This document shows, piece after piece, positions 35,379-45,240 of a stretch of 62,420 nt of DNA (its first letter is position 1; every line of letters begins with the position of its first letter). Position numbers and translations under genes: made by a program. Origin of the DNA: Ornithoclostridium sp949298505 (GTDB lineage: Bacteria > Bacillota > Clostridia > Christensenellales > UBA3700); the NCBI GenBank assembly GCA_949298505.1, contig CASFWW010000068.1, positions 1 to 62,420 on the forward strand, written 5' to 3'. Below the pieces are notes generated by a model, which saw nothing but the letters and a program-made list of their open reading frames with translations, was not told where the DNA came from and did not search any database.

Positions 35379-36707
35379 TTTACCCAGACAGAATTTGGAG
35401 AATATCGCGTTGACTATGCTTTCGTCCGCCGTGTTTCCCGTTATCTCACCGAGAGCGGAGTAGGCGTCTCTCATATCCACCAGCAGACATTCCGCCGGCT
35501 CGTCGTCAAAATTCTGCTTCGCCTGCATCAGGCTGAAATACGCGCGCCTGAGCGCGTCCGCATGACGGGCGTCCGTGACGATATTGCCTGAAAAATCCAC
35601 GCTTTCGTCTATTACGCAGGCGACTATCGCGCGTTTGAGTTCTTCTATCCCTTCGCCCGTCTTCGCGCTTACGAAGATCCCTTTTCTATCGTCCTTCGCG
35701 TGCGGTTTGTCGTCCTTGTTGAACACGTAAAGCACCTTCGCGCCTTCAACCGAACTCAATATATCTTTTTCTTCTTTTGTAAGATCCCTGCCCGCTTCTG
35801 TGACGAAAAGCACGACGTCGCTGTTTTTCGCGATCGTGCGGCTCCGGTCCACACCCAGCTTTTCCACCTTGTCGTCCGTCTCGCGTATGCCTGCGGTGTC
35901 GATCAGGTTGAGCAGAAGTCCGTTCACTTCTATGCGCTCCTCAAGGCTGTCTCTGGTCGTGCCGGCAACTTCAGTCACGATCGCCCTGTCCTTTCCGGTC
36001 AGCGCGTTCAGAGTGGAGGACTTTCCCACGTTGGCGACGCCCACTATGGCGACGTCAATGCCTTGTTTCACATAGCTTCCCGTCTTTGCCGTGGAGATGA
36101 GTTTTTCCAGCTCGTCGCACAGCGAAGTCACCGTTTCTTTAGCCACGCGGCGGCTTTCTTCTTCCATTTCCTCAGGGTAGTCGAGCGCCGCTTCCATCGT
36201 CGCTATCGCGTCGAGAAGCTTTTGCTCGAAAGCGTAAACGCTTTTTGAAAGCTGCCCCGTCATCGAGCGGTAAGACGCCTTGAGCTGAGCCTCGCTCTCC
36301 GCGTTTATCATCGCTATCACGCCTTCTGCGTCGCTCAGCGCAAGCTTGCCGTTGAGAAAGGCGCGTTTTGTGAATTCGCCCTTGTCCGCGGCGCGCGCTC
36401 CCGCTTCCAGACAGCATTTCAGAATCTCGCTTACTATCCTGACTCCGCCGTGACAATGCAGCTCGAAAATATCCTCGCCCGTGTAGGTTCTGGGCGCTTT
36501 GAAGTATACGCCGAGGCACCTGTCGCTCACGCCGCCTGCGCTTGCCGTACCGTAATACATCATGTTGGGGATCGCGTCTTTCAGATCTTTCAGCTTTGAC
36601 GTCGAAAAGACCGCGGACGCCACTTTGAGCGCGTCGTCTCCGCTTATCCTCACAATTCCGATCGCACCCGCTCCGAGCGGGGTGGATATCGCCGCTATCG
36701 TCTGCAT
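35376..36707 (-). CDS. mnmE: tRNA modification GTPase MnmE
   Basis: 443 residues. With MnmG it installs the carboxymethylaminomethyl group on wobble U34 of certain tRNAs. The N-terminal folate-binding domain begins IAAISTPLGAGAIGIVRISG. The G domain inserted in a helical domain has GVANVGKSS (near 215), TEVAGTTRD and DTAGIRE. The C-terminus ends FSKFCLGK, with the catalytic Cys of the C-[LI]-GK motif. It is inverted relative to its usual partner mnmG, with which it diverges from a 166-base shared promoter region. Confidence 0.96.
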   Translation of the reverse strand: MQTIAAISTPLGAGAIGIVRISGDDALKVASAVFSTSKLKDLKDAIPNMMYYGTASAGGVSDRCLGVYFKAPRTYTGEDIFELHCHGGVRIVSEILKCCLEAGARAADKGEFTKRAFLNGKLALSDAEGVIAMINAESEAQLKASYRSMTGQLSKSVYAFEQKLLDAIATMEAALDYPEEMEEESRRVAKETVTSLCDELEKLISTAKTGSYVKQGIDVAIVGVANVGKSSTLNALTGKDRAIVTEVAGTTRDSLEERIEVNGLLLNLIDTAGIRETDDKVEKLGVDRSRTIAKNSDVVLFVTEAGRDLTKEEKDILSSVEGAKVLYVFNKDDKPHAKDDRKGIFVSAKTGEGIEELKRAIVACVIDESVDFSGNIVTDARHADALRRAYFSLMQAKQNFDDEPAECLLVDMRDAYSALGEITGNTADESIVNAIFSKFCLGK

Positions 36708-36763
36708 ATCAGTCTCCGAAAAAGGTTTTTTAACGCTTATAATATATCACACGCGCGCTGTGA

Positions 36764-36792
36764 TTGCAAATAAAAGCGCGTTGTGCTATAAT
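36764..36792 (+). promoter_or_regulatory. Sigma-A promoter of mnmG-rsmG
   Basis: TTGCAA (36764-36769), 17 bases, TATAAT (36787-36792), about 75 bases before the mnmG start. TATATT-like sequences on the opposite strand nearby could serve mnmE. Confidence 0.7.
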
Positions 36793-36873
36793 TGACCGTA
36801 CGTAGGAAGCCGTCTCGCAGACGTCGCGTCCTGCGGAATACGCGCCGTAAATTTAATGCGGCAGTGAGGACAT

Positions 36874-38742
36874 ATGCAGAGAAGATACGACGAGATCTAT
36901 GACGCGGTGGTGATAGGCGCAGGGCATGCCGGAGTGGAAGCATGTCTCGCTCTCGCGCGCCTCGGTCTTAAAACTCTCGTTGTCACGCTCTCTCTCGACG
37001 CGATATCCTTCATGGCTTGCAATCCCGCCATCGGCGGCACCGCGAAAGGGCACCTCGTCCGTGAAGTGGACGCACTCGGCGGACAGATGGGTATAAGCGC
37101 GGATCACAATCTGCTGCAGATACGCATGCTGAATACAGGCAAAGGCGCCGCGGTACAGAGTCTGAGAGGGCAGGCGGACAAGTCTGCATATCACCTCTAC
37201 ATGAAACGCGTGCTCGAACGCGAAAAGAACCTTACCGTCCTGCAAGGAGAAGTCGCCGGAATACTCACCGAAAACGGCAAGGTCGTCGGCGTAACCACCC
37301 TTCAGGGGCAGACATTTGCATGCAAAGGCGTCGTCGTCGCGACCGGCGTATACCTGAACGCAGACATAATAATAGGCGAATTCCGTCAGCAGACGGGCCC
37401 CAACGGTTTCTGCCGTGCGACCGCGCTGACTCAATGTCTTCTCGACATGGGCATCCCCACCCGCCGTTTCAAGACGGGCACCCCGGCGAGAGTGGACAAA
37501 AAGACGATAAATTTCGACGCGATGACCGTGCAGAACGGCGACGAAAAGCTTTACCCGTTCTCCTTTATGACAGACGGGTTTATAGAGAACAGAGAACCGT
37601 GCTGGCTGACCTATACGACAGATGAGACCAAGCGCATAATAATGGCGAACATAGCCCGTTCGCCCCTTTATAACGGCAGCATAAAGAGTACCGGCCCCCG
37701 CTATTGTCCGTCTATAGAGGACAAGGTGATGCGCTTTGCCGACAAGGAAAGACATCAGATCTTCATTGAGCCTGAAAGCGCTTCGACGGACGAAATGTAC
37801 GTGCAGGGAATGAGCAGTTCGCTCCCGGTAGACGTGCAGATCGCGATGTACCACTCGGTGATCGGGCTTGAAAAATGCCGCCTTATGAGGTACGCATACG
37901 CGATCGAGTACGACTGCATAGACTCCACCGCGCTCTATCCGTCTCTGATGACAAAATGCGTGGACGGGCTTTTCATGGCAGGTCAGCTCAACGGCAGCAG
38001 CGGTTACGAAGAAGCCGCAGCGCAGGGCATAATGGCGGGCATCAACTGCGCGAGATACATCACCGACAAGCCGCCCGTGATACTGGGCAGAGAGAGTTCT
38101 TATATCGGCGTGCTTATTGACGATCTCGTCACAAAGGGCACCAACGAACCTTACCGTATGATGACCGCGCGCGCGGAACACCGCCTCAACCTGAGGCAGG
38201 AAAACGCGGACGAAAGACTCACCCCGGTCGGCAGAGAAGTCGGGCTGGTAAGCGACGAAAGATACGCGCGTTATCTTGACAAGATCAACTCTCTCAACGA
38301 GATAAACAAAGCGCTTGAAAGAAGCGTTCCGCCGTCCGTATCCGCGCCCCTTTTCGCCGAGATAAGCGATTATGTGCCGCACGCCGGAATGTCGCTGAGG
38401 GAGATACTCAAACGCTCTAAAGTCACCGCGGAAATTCTCGTAAAGTATTTCCCCGAGCTTGGGAAATACAATATCCGTTACCTTGAAGAAGTCGCGACAG
38501 TCGCGAAATACGAAGGTTACCTTTCCAAGCAGTCCGCCGCGATCGAGCGCACCAGAAAGCTTGAAGACAAGGCGCTCCCTCAGGACGCGGACTATCTCTC
38601 GATAGAGGGTCTTAGACTGGAAGCGAGGCAGAAGCTGGACAAGATACGCCCGCTCAACCTCGGTCAGGCTTCAAGGATATCCGGCGTTTCTCCCGCCGAT
38701 ATTACCGTGCTGATGGTATGGCTGGCAAGGAGGGAAAAATGA
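36874..38742 (+). CDS. mnmG: tRNA uridine-5-carboxymethylaminomethyl modification enzyme MnmG
   Basis: 622 residues, the family length. The FAD-binding start is YDAVVIGAGHAGVEACLALAR, followed by the family-specific CNPAIGGTAKGHLVREVDALGG with its catalytic Cys. Further conserved blocks are FRQQTGPNGFCRAT, RFKTGTPARVD and the C-terminal helical domain ending in QASRISGVSPADI. It uses FAD with MnmE to modify tRNA wobble uridine. GTGAGGA precedes ATG 36874. The stop overlaps rsmG (ATGA). Confidence 0.97.
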   Translation: MQRRYDEIYDAVVIGAGHAGVEACLALARLGLKTLVVTLSLDAISFMACNPAIGGTAKGHLVREVDALGGQMGISADHNLLQIRMLNTGKGAAVQSLRGQADKSAYHLYMKRVLEREKNLTVLQGEVAGILTENGKVVGVTTLQGQTFACKGVVVATGVYLNADIIIGEFRQQTGPNGFCRATALTQCLLDMGIPTRRFKTGTPARVDKKTINFDAMTVQNGDEKLYPFSFMTDGFIENREPCWLTYTTDETKRIIMANIARSPLYNGSIKSTGPRYCPSIEDKVMRFADKERHQIFIEPESASTDEMYVQGMSSSLPVDVQIAMYHSVIGLEKCRLMRYAYAIEYDCIDSTALYPSLMTKCVDGLFMAGQLNGSSGYEEAAAQGIMAGINCARYITDKPPVILGRESSYIGVLIDDLVTKGTNEPYRMMTARAEHRLNLRQENADERLTPVGREVGLVSDERYARYLDKINSLNEINKALERSVPPSVSAPLFAEISDYVPHAGMSLREILKRSKVTAEILVKYFPELGKYNIRYLEEVATVAKYEGYLSKQSAAIERTRKLEDKALPQDADYLSIEGLRLEARQKLDKIRPLNLGQASRISGVSPADITVLMVWLARREK

Positions 38743-39443
38743 CGGCTGATTTCTATCTCCTCAAAGAATTTCTGCAAAAAAATTCTCTTTATTCCGACGA
38801 AATATACGAAAAATTCCGGATATATTACGATTGCGTCACCGAGACAAACAAAGTCATGAACCTGACCGCGATAACCCGAGCGGAAGAATTTGAGAAAAAA
38901 CATTTCATAGACAGTCTTTTACCTTTCGGAGAATTTGCCGGAGCAAAGACGGTCGCGGACATCGGCAGCGGAGCGGGCTTTCCGGCGATACCTCTCGCGA
39001 TAGTCATGCCCGGTGTTTCTTTCACCCTTGTCGACAGTCTGAATAAGCGAGTGAATTTTCTCAACGAAGTCATAGCAAAACTAAAGCTTTCCAACTGCGT
39101 TGCGGTACATTCTCGCGCCGAAGATTTCGCCAGAACGGGCAGGGAGAAATTCGACGTCGTGACGGCGCGCGCCGTGGCGTCTTTGAATATCCTGCTTGAA
39201 TACACCGCGCCTTTATGCAGGGTCGGCGGCAGAATAATCGCATATAAGGGAGCGGGCGCGGATGAAGAGATCGCACAGGCTGAAAAAGCCGCTTGCGTAC
39301 TCGGAGCAAGACTTGAAAAAAAGGCTGATTTCGTATTGCCGGGCGGCGACGTCAGGGTCGTGCCGGTATACAAAAAAGTCAGACCGTGCGACAAAAAATA
39401 TCCTCGCGGCGGCAACAAGCCGAGAATTAATCCTATCTTATAA
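38739..39443 (+). CDS. rsmG: 16S rRNA m7G527 methyltransferase RsmG
   Basis: 234 residues. It uses S-adenosylmethionine to methylate G527 of 16S rRNA. The SAM-binding motif VADIGSGAGFPAIPLAIVMP is near residue 75, preceded by NKVMNLTAITRAEEF and HFIDSLLPF. AAGGAGGG precedes the ATG at 38739, which overlaps the mnmG stop. A slightly longer frame is open upstream but the SD decides. In many Firmicutes a parA-parB pair follows; here only parB does. Confidence 0.95.
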   Translation: MTADFYLLKEFLQKNSLYSDEIYEKFRIYYDCVTETNKVMNLTAITRAEEFEKKHFIDSLLPFGEFAGAKTVADIGSGAGFPAIPLAIVMPGVSFTLVDSLNKRVNFLNEVIAKLKLSNCVAVHSRAEDFARTGREKFDVVTARAVASLNILLEYTAPLCRVGGRIIAYKGAGADEEIAQAEKAACVLGARLEKKADFVLPGGDVRVVPVYKKVRPCDKKYPRGGNKPRINPIL

Positions 39444-39507
39444 TGTCTGTTTAGTGCTGAAAACTTATAAAGTCGGAGAATTTTCACCGACTTTTTATTT
39501 TATTTCT

Positions 39508-39523
39508 TCTTTCTCGTGAAACG
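39508..39523. promoter_or_regulatory. parS: Degenerate parS-like site upstream of parB
   Basis: TCTTTCTCGTGAAACG matches the parS consensus at 13 of 16; the right half is nearly perfect and the left half poor. It lies in the 323-base AT-rich gap between rsmG and parB. Confidence 0.4.
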
Positions 39524-39665
39524 TCTGATCAAGACTATATTTGCGGTCTCTTCAATGCTTATTATACATTCGGATATACGTCAGATCACGTCTGTTTAAG
39601 TTTTAATCCGTATTTATAACGAATACGTTTTTTTCGTGCCTGTGCTATTTATTTGGAATTATATA

Positions 39666-39694
39666 TTGCATAAGTTTATCTGATTTGATATAAT
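39666..39694 (+). promoter_or_regulatory. Promoter of parB
   Basis: TTGCAT (39666-39671), 17 bases, TATAAT (39689-39694). The leader is about 65 bases, ending CACGAGGT before the ATG. Confidence 0.7.
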
Positions 39695-39766
39695 TGAGGT
39701 ATAAAACAGTCTGAAAACAGTATAATACATTATTTTACTTTTTTTTACTGAAAGCACGAGGTACGT

Positions 39767-40636
39767 ATGGCTAAAAAAACGGAAGACCGTTCCACGATAG
39801 ATCTCGCTTTGAAACTTGCCGGCGACGATACTAAAGACGAAAAGGTCACCCAGATCGAATCAAAACTTATAGACACCAATCCCAATCAGCCGAGAAAGCG
39901 TTTTGACGAAGATTCTCTGAACGAACTCGCGGCAAGCATAAGAAATTACGGCGTTATACAGCCAATTCTCGTATGTCCTAAGGAAGGCGGCAGATATGAG
40001 CTTATCGCCGGCGAGAGAAGACTGAGAGCGAGCAAGATCGCCGGGCTTTCTTTTGTGCCCGCGATCGTAAAGCAGTTTACTGAATCGGAAATGGCGGAGA
40101 TCGCGCTGATAGAAAACCTTCAGAGAGAGGACCTCAATCCGATTGAAGAAGCGAGGGCTTACCGCTCGCTGATGGACAAATACGGTTTCACGCAGGAAGA
40201 ACTTGCGGACAAGCTGGGCAAGTCGAGACCTGTCATCGCCAACAGCCTGAGACTTCTTTCTCTCAACCCCGTCGTAGTCGAAATGGTTGAGACGGGCAGG
40301 CTTTCTTCAGGTCACGCAAGATGCCTCGCTTCGATAAAGGATATGGGCGTACAAGCGACGTACGCGCTCGCGGCGTGCGACAAGCAGCTTTCAGTCAGAC
40401 AGCTTGAAAACATGGTCAGGGCATATCTGAAACCCGGCAAAGAACCCAAGACCCCGAGAAAAGCGTTCATTTCTCCCGAACTCAAAGAACTCGTCAACAA
40501 CATGCAGCGCACGTTCGGCACAAAGGTCAAAGCTGTCGGCAACAACGAAAAGGGCAGGATCTTCATAGATTATTATACAAAAGACGACCTCATCAGAATT
40601 TACGAACTGATAGACACCCTGTCAGAGCAGGAGTAA
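39767..40636 (+). CDS. parB: Chromosome-partitioning protein ParB (Spo0J type), without ParA
   Basis: 289 residues. The N-terminal CTPase domain has LIAGERRLRASKIAGL near 84 and IALIENLQREDLNPIEEA. The central helix-turn-helix reads TQEELADKLGKSRPVIANSLRLL, then TGRLSSGHAR. At the positions that separate ParB from Noc (SRP with Arg, SGHAR with Gly) it is ParB-like, so it should read parS rather than Noc sites. A C-terminal dimerisation segment follows. ParB spreads from parS and loads SMC. No parA/soj lies beside it, which is unusual for the locus. Start at ATG with CACGAGGT. Confidence 0.92.
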   Translation: MAKKTEDRSTIDLALKLAGDDTKDEKVTQIESKLIDTNPNQPRKRFDEDSLNELAASIRNYGVIQPILVCPKEGGRYELIAGERRLRASKIAGLSFVPAIVKQFTESEMAEIALIENLQREDLNPIEEARAYRSLMDKYGFTQEELADKLGKSRPVIANSLRLLSLNPVVVEMVETGRLSSGHARCLASIKDMGVQATYALAACDKQLSVRQLENMVRAYLKPGKEPKTPRKAFISPELKELVNNMQRTFGTKVKAVGNNEKGRIFIDYYTKDDLIRIYELIDTLSEQE

Positions 40637-40766
40637 CGGTGAGAAAGCACAAAAGATATCTTTACTCAAGAAAAACTTTTTGAGCACAAAAGAACGTTTA
40701 AGTACTTTTCAGCAGAGGATATACGGAAGATTTAAAAATACTCGCTCATTAAAAAATACATATGAA

Positions 40767-40797
40767 AAACCCGGAGGTCCGCCTTCGGGTGATTTTT
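40767..40797 (+). terminator. Terminator after parB
   Basis: ACCCGGAGG and CCTTCGGGT pair imperfectly around TCCG, followed by GATTTTTT. It also explains why the open frame starting at 40762 is not the true start of the next gene. Confidence 0.6.
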
Positions 40798-40836
40798 TAC
40801 CTTGCTTTTTTCTTGTTTGTCAGTCATAATTTATTT

Positions 40837-41688
40837 ATGGTAAAAAAGGACAAAGCTTTCAAAATAATCGTCATTCTCGAAGTTCTCGCGCTTATATTCT
40901 CTTCTTTCGGGATATGGATCGCATACACCAACTGCAATATAGAAGTTTCTCATTACGAGGTAAAAGACGACCTTATTCCCACCGGATTTGACGGCTTCAG
41001 AATAGCTCACGTCTCAGACCTTCACGACAAAAACTGGAGAGGGAAGCTTGAAAGCCTTATCGCCGCAGAAAAGCCCGATATGATCGTCATTACCGGCGAC
41101 ATAGTCGATTCTTCCGACAGGTATTATTCAAACTCTTTAAACTTCGTAAAAGAAGCCGTAAAAACGGCTCCCGTTTATTTTGTGAGCGGCAACCACGAAG
41201 CTTATATGACCGATTACGGTTTCATGAAGAATGCTCTCGTAGAATACGGAGCAAAAGTCCTTGAAGACGAAAGCGTAATTATCGAAAAAAACGGCTCTTA
41301 TATAAATCTTACAGGTCTTTCCGATCCTTCTTTTAATGACAGATCCGGTTCGATCAGTTTCGCCGCCGTGTTCGAAGAAAAGATAAACTCTCTGACTGTT
41401 GAAGGTCTTTACAATATCGTCCTGAGCCACCGCCCTGAATATTTTTCTTCTTACGCTGAAACGGACGCTGATCTGATCCTTTGCGGACACGCTCACGGCG
41501 GACAGATGATACTGCCTTTCGCCGGCGGCATTTATTCTCCCGGTCAGGGCATATTCCCTGAATATTATCAGGGAATGCATACACAAAACGACTCGACGAT
41601 GATCGTAAGCAGAGGACTTGGGGATTCTTATCTTCCGCGTATAAACAATATGCCTGAACTTGTGATGATCACATTAAAAAGCGTATGA
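40837..41688 (+). CDS. Membrane-anchored metallophosphoesterase (YkuE/YaeI type)
   Basis: 283 residues. One N-terminal helix (residues 8-27) anchors a calcineurin-like domain. All metal ligands are visible: HVSDLHDKNW (D-x-H), ITGDIVDSSD (GD), VSGNHEAYM (GNHE), LSHRP and GHAHGGQ. Relatives hydrolyse nucleotide-sugar lipids or phospholipid pyrophosphates. I chose ATG 40837 over the longer frame at 40762, which would run through the parB terminator. No SD is present: TTGCTT, 17 bases and CATAAT put the transcription start on the ATG, so the message is probably leaderless. Confidence 0.88.
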   Translation: MVKKDKAFKIIVILEVLALIFSSFGIWIAYTNCNIEVSHYEVKDDLIPTGFDGFRIAHVSDLHDKNWRGKLESLIAAEKPDMIVITGDIVDSSDRYYSNSLNFVKEAVKTAPVYFVSGNHEAYMTDYGFMKNALVEYGAKVLEDESVIIEKNGSYINLTGLSDPSFNDRSGSISFAAVFEEKINSLTVEGLYNIVLSHRPEYFSSYAETDADLILCGHAHGGQMILPFAGGIYSPGQGIFPEYYQGMHTQNDSTMIVSRGLGDSYLPRINNMPELVMITLKSV

Positions 41689-41725
41689 TCTGCATTATTG
41701 TCAGACATATATGTAAAATAAAATT

Positions 41726-44258
41726 ATGAAAAGAATTTATTTAACGGTTTTAATATTTGTTGCGGCGTTTCTCTCCTGCTTTTTATCATGCTGCGTTCGT
41801 GACCCAGGCAGCGAAAACGGCTCAAATGCCGACAAACTGCAAATATTGACAGACAGAGAAGGACTTGACGGCATTAGAGTGGACGAAAACAATTTCCCTG
41901 ACCCGGTATTCAGAAACTGGCTGAAAGATCCTTCCAACATCAACGGTTACGGCTCAGACTCGTTTCTTACCTATGAAGAAATATCTGATATAAAAAGCAT
42001 TACCATAAGCGGAACTTCTGACAGTACGATAAAAGATATGACGGGGATAGATTTTTTCACGGAACTCACTTCTCTCAGCATACCTTACAACTCGCTGACT
42101 TCTCTGGATTTTGAGAGTAACGGTAAACTCACTTATCTCAACTGATCGTATAATAAACTGACTGAGCTGAACGTGAGTTCTCTTTCTTCTCTCAAAACTT
42201 TTTATTGCGAGTTCAACTATTTAACAGAACTCGATCTTTCGGGAAATCCCGCTCTTACTGTATTATACTGCCGCCACAACTTGTTGGAAAATCCGATCTT
42301 TCCAACAATACAAAACTGGTATTCATTGAAACTTTTGACAATATGCTGACGAGCATAGACGTATCTATGCTTTCTGAGCTTGAATTTCTGCATATAGATC
42401 ACAACAAGCTGACAGAGCTCGACATGAGCAAAAATCTCAACTTTAAGGGCGGCGGTTTCGTCGTCAGTAACCATGATGTCAGAAAGATAATTCTCCCCGT
42501 GATAGAAGGCTTTACGGTCTATTTCGACGACTTTGCAGAACAGGATCCTAAAAAGGTTATGAGAGCGTATTGTGGTATGAAGACGAAGCTTTCACGATCC
42601 CAGTTACTTCAGACGTTGAAGCAAAATGGCAGACTTTGTATGCCAAGAGAATAGCCAATTCTTACACCGTCAATTTCAGCGCGGAAGGCGCCTCCGGCGT
42701 TCCTTCTCAGATAAAGACTTATTACGACAGAGCTTTTTCTTTGCCCCAGACCGTGCCGGTAAAGAAAGGATACTCTTTTTTATACTGGAGCGATGACAAA
42801 TATTCAGGCGGAAATAATTATCTGAAAGGTCAGAGCGTAGTTAATCTTTCAGGCAGCAGATACGACGGTGAAAAAATCACTCTTTACGCAAAATGGCAGG
42901 GAATCAACTATAAGATTGCTTTCGATAAAAACGCCGACGACGCAACGGGTACAATGCCTGTTGCCGACGCGGTTTACGGTTCTTCTATGGTTCTTCCTTC
43001 CAATTTATACGAGAGAGAAGGTTACGATTTTGCCGGATGGTCGCTTAACAGAGACGGAAAAGTGAATTTTTCAGACGGTCAGAGCGTATCTGATCTTTGT
43101 TCTTCAGAAGGAGACGTGATCACTCTTTATGCCGTATGGTCGGAAAACTCTTAAACTTTAAAAAAACCTTACCTTAACTCGCTGAGAGAAACCTTTGAAA
43201 CACTCAGTGTTCAGGATTATTATGAAGAAGACCTTGATTCACTCACTTCGATATACAACCTGGCTTTGAACGCCGTGAACAGTGCAAACGATACCGCGCT
43301 GATGCAAAGCGTAACGGAAAAAGCAATTGCTGACATGAACGGAGTTTATACGATTCAGATGAGAGCAGTGCAGATAGCCGATATCTGGAAATCAGCCAAT
43401 TCTTCGTGCTTTGAATATCTGTCTTTATATCCTTTGCCTGCGTCCGACGCCTCGACTTGCCTTGACAAAGTTTCTGCCGCTCTGAGCGAAGCCGACGTTC
43501 AGAATTTTATTTCTTATTCTTCTCTGCAAAACGAAGCGTACAGAAACGACGCGGCTTTAAACGCGCTTGCATTGTCAGAAGATTATATAAACTCTTTAAA
43601 AATATTGGAAAACGCCACTCAATGGATTATTGATACGCAGACCGTCGCAGAAAAACCTCTGAGCGCAGTTCTTCCCCAACATTACGAAATTTGTCTTATT
43701 CTGATTGACAGATATTATTCTTTTTACGAAGAAGAAATAAAGTTTATAGATCATGAGTTGAAAGACTGCCTTATAAAAGCGCAGGACATGGCATCATTGA
43801 AAACTCAGGCAATTGAAAAGCTGAACGCGTTGCTTGAAAGCATTGACGAAACTCTGTACAGTCAGGAAAATATTGAAAAGATAAAAGAAATAATAAAAAC
43901 CTCTCAGTCTTCTTTGTTGTCCTCTGCAAGCGGAGAAGAGATCGACAGCATTATATTATCAGCCTCTCAGCAAATATCTGAAATAACAAAAGAAAACGAT
44001 CCTCCTTCCACTGAAGATCCGGACGAATATCTGCCCGATCAGGAAAATCCCGATGAAAATCAACCTGATCAGGAAACACCTGAAAACAGCAGCGGCGATA
44101 TGATTGAAAAAGATTACAAAACAGCAGTTATAGCTGTTTCAATAGCATCTTTTGTCATAGCTCTCTCATCAATTATAAGTCTTATTTCAGTCATATTTCT
44201 GAAGCACAAAAATAGTATAATAATTGTAAATATAAAAAAACTGAAACATTTAATTTAA
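41726..44258 (+). pseudogene. Decayed surface lipoprotein with LRR and InlB-type repeats
   Basis: The fragments read as one ancestral gene of about 840 codons. It has a lipoprotein signal (CFLSCC), leucine-rich repeats (LTSLSIPYNSLTSLDFES), two InlB B-repeats (VKKGYSFLYWSDDKY; NLYEREGYDFAGWSLN), a helical domain and a C-terminal membrane helix near 44140-44200. Lesions are: TGA at 42143-42145 where Cys is expected in the LRR; loss of one base in the A-run at about 42288-42291; about two extra bases at 42570-42576 (TATTGTGGTATG for TATTGGTATG); and TAA at 43152-43154 with the same frame continuing. Its ATG also fits a leaderless pattern (TAAAAT 7 bases before). Confidence 0.85.
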
Positions 44259-44287
44259 ACGCAAATAAATATTAATATAATTATAAA

Positions 44288-45230
44288 TTTTACCAAAAAT
44301 ATTGGTAAAATTTACGATTCCATGCGATTTAAATGATCATTTCACCAAAACGCCGCCAAATCAAACCATTGCATAGTTGTTTTTACCAAAAATATTGATA
44401 AAGCTTGTATTTAACTTTAGTTCTACCAAAAATATTGGTAAAATCTATTTTCACAATATACCGGGAAAACCATAAATCTTTCATGTCAGCAAAACTAACT
44501 TTCCCAGTATACTGGGAAAAACGGAATCTTTTCAGATCATTAAAAATCAATATTCCAAATATACCTGAAAAGCGGGAATTACTCAAAATAATAAAAAGAT
44601 TTTTCCTAATATACCGGGAAAAAATAACTTAAAACATCAAAATCATGTTTTCAAATTATACTTGGAGAATATAGAAAATTCATGCTAATAAAACCATATT
44701 TTTCAATATAATTGGATAAATTTCAAAATGGTATTTAAACACATTCCCGTTTCATTTAAAACCACAGCCTTTCACATATATTATCTATTACTTAATTTTT
44801 TACAAAAAATATTGGTAAAGCTTGTAGTTTTGATTGTTGATTTTACCAAAAATATTGGTAAAATCTGTTTTTCCCAATAAACTGGGAGAAACGGAATCGT
44901 TTCAGATTAGTAAAAATAACTTTTCCCATTTTACTGGGAAAATGACTTTAATTCAATATGGTATTTTAACTTATCCCACTTTCGAAAAACCACAGCAGCG
45001 CGCACATGTCATCTATTAATTATCTTTTACTAAAAATATTGGTAAAATCTGTTTTTCCCAATAAACTGGGAAAAGCGTGAATAATTCAGATCAGATCAGC
45101 AAAACTAGCTTTCCCAATATACTGGGAAAACGCAAAAAATCAAATCAATAAAAGCAACTTTTCCCAATAAACTGGGAGAATCGAAAAAACGGAAATAAGA
45201 TAAATGATTTTCCCAATAAACTGGGAAAAA
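44288..45230. repeat. Iteron array of two palindrome classes next to dnaN
   Basis: Class A is TTTTACCAA-N5-TTGGTAAAA (23 bases): 44288, 44381, 44421, 44798, 44841 and 45025. Class B is TTTTCCCA-N6-TGGGAAAA (22 bases): 44448, 44499, 44601, 44868, 44921, 45052, 45109, 45159 and 45208, plus degraded copies at 44551, 44648 and 44699. Class B sites recur about every 51-52 bases with related spacers (a CAGATCAG-TAAAAATAACT-like phrase). The whole is arranged in about three higher-order units (A-A-B-B...; A-A-B-B; A-B-B-B-B), and the stretch 44725-44797 is repeated at 44953-45024. The site at 44500-44519 is a perfect 20-base palindrome. Confidence 0.93.
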
Positions 45231-45240
45231 TGCCCTCAAT

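Noticed and set aside
39767..40636. Noc instead of ParB
   Set aside because: The HTH keeps Arg in SRP and Gly in SGHAR, the ParB-type residues; Noc has other residues at these places. The iterons' TTTCCC half-site keeps some doubt.
40762..40836. Longer start of the metallophosphoesterase
   Set aside because: The extra 25 codons are the parB terminator hairpin and the gene's own promoter.
42143..42145. TGA read as Cys or selenocysteine in the LRR gene
   Set aside because: Further frameshifts and a TAA also break the gene, and there is no SECIS-like hairpin that I can see. Ordinary decay is simpler.
44448..45230. CRISPR array (about 22-base palindromic repeats with 30-base spacers)
   Set aside because: The spacers are related to each other, two repeat classes alternate, repeat copies vary and there are no cas genes. 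Iterons fit better.
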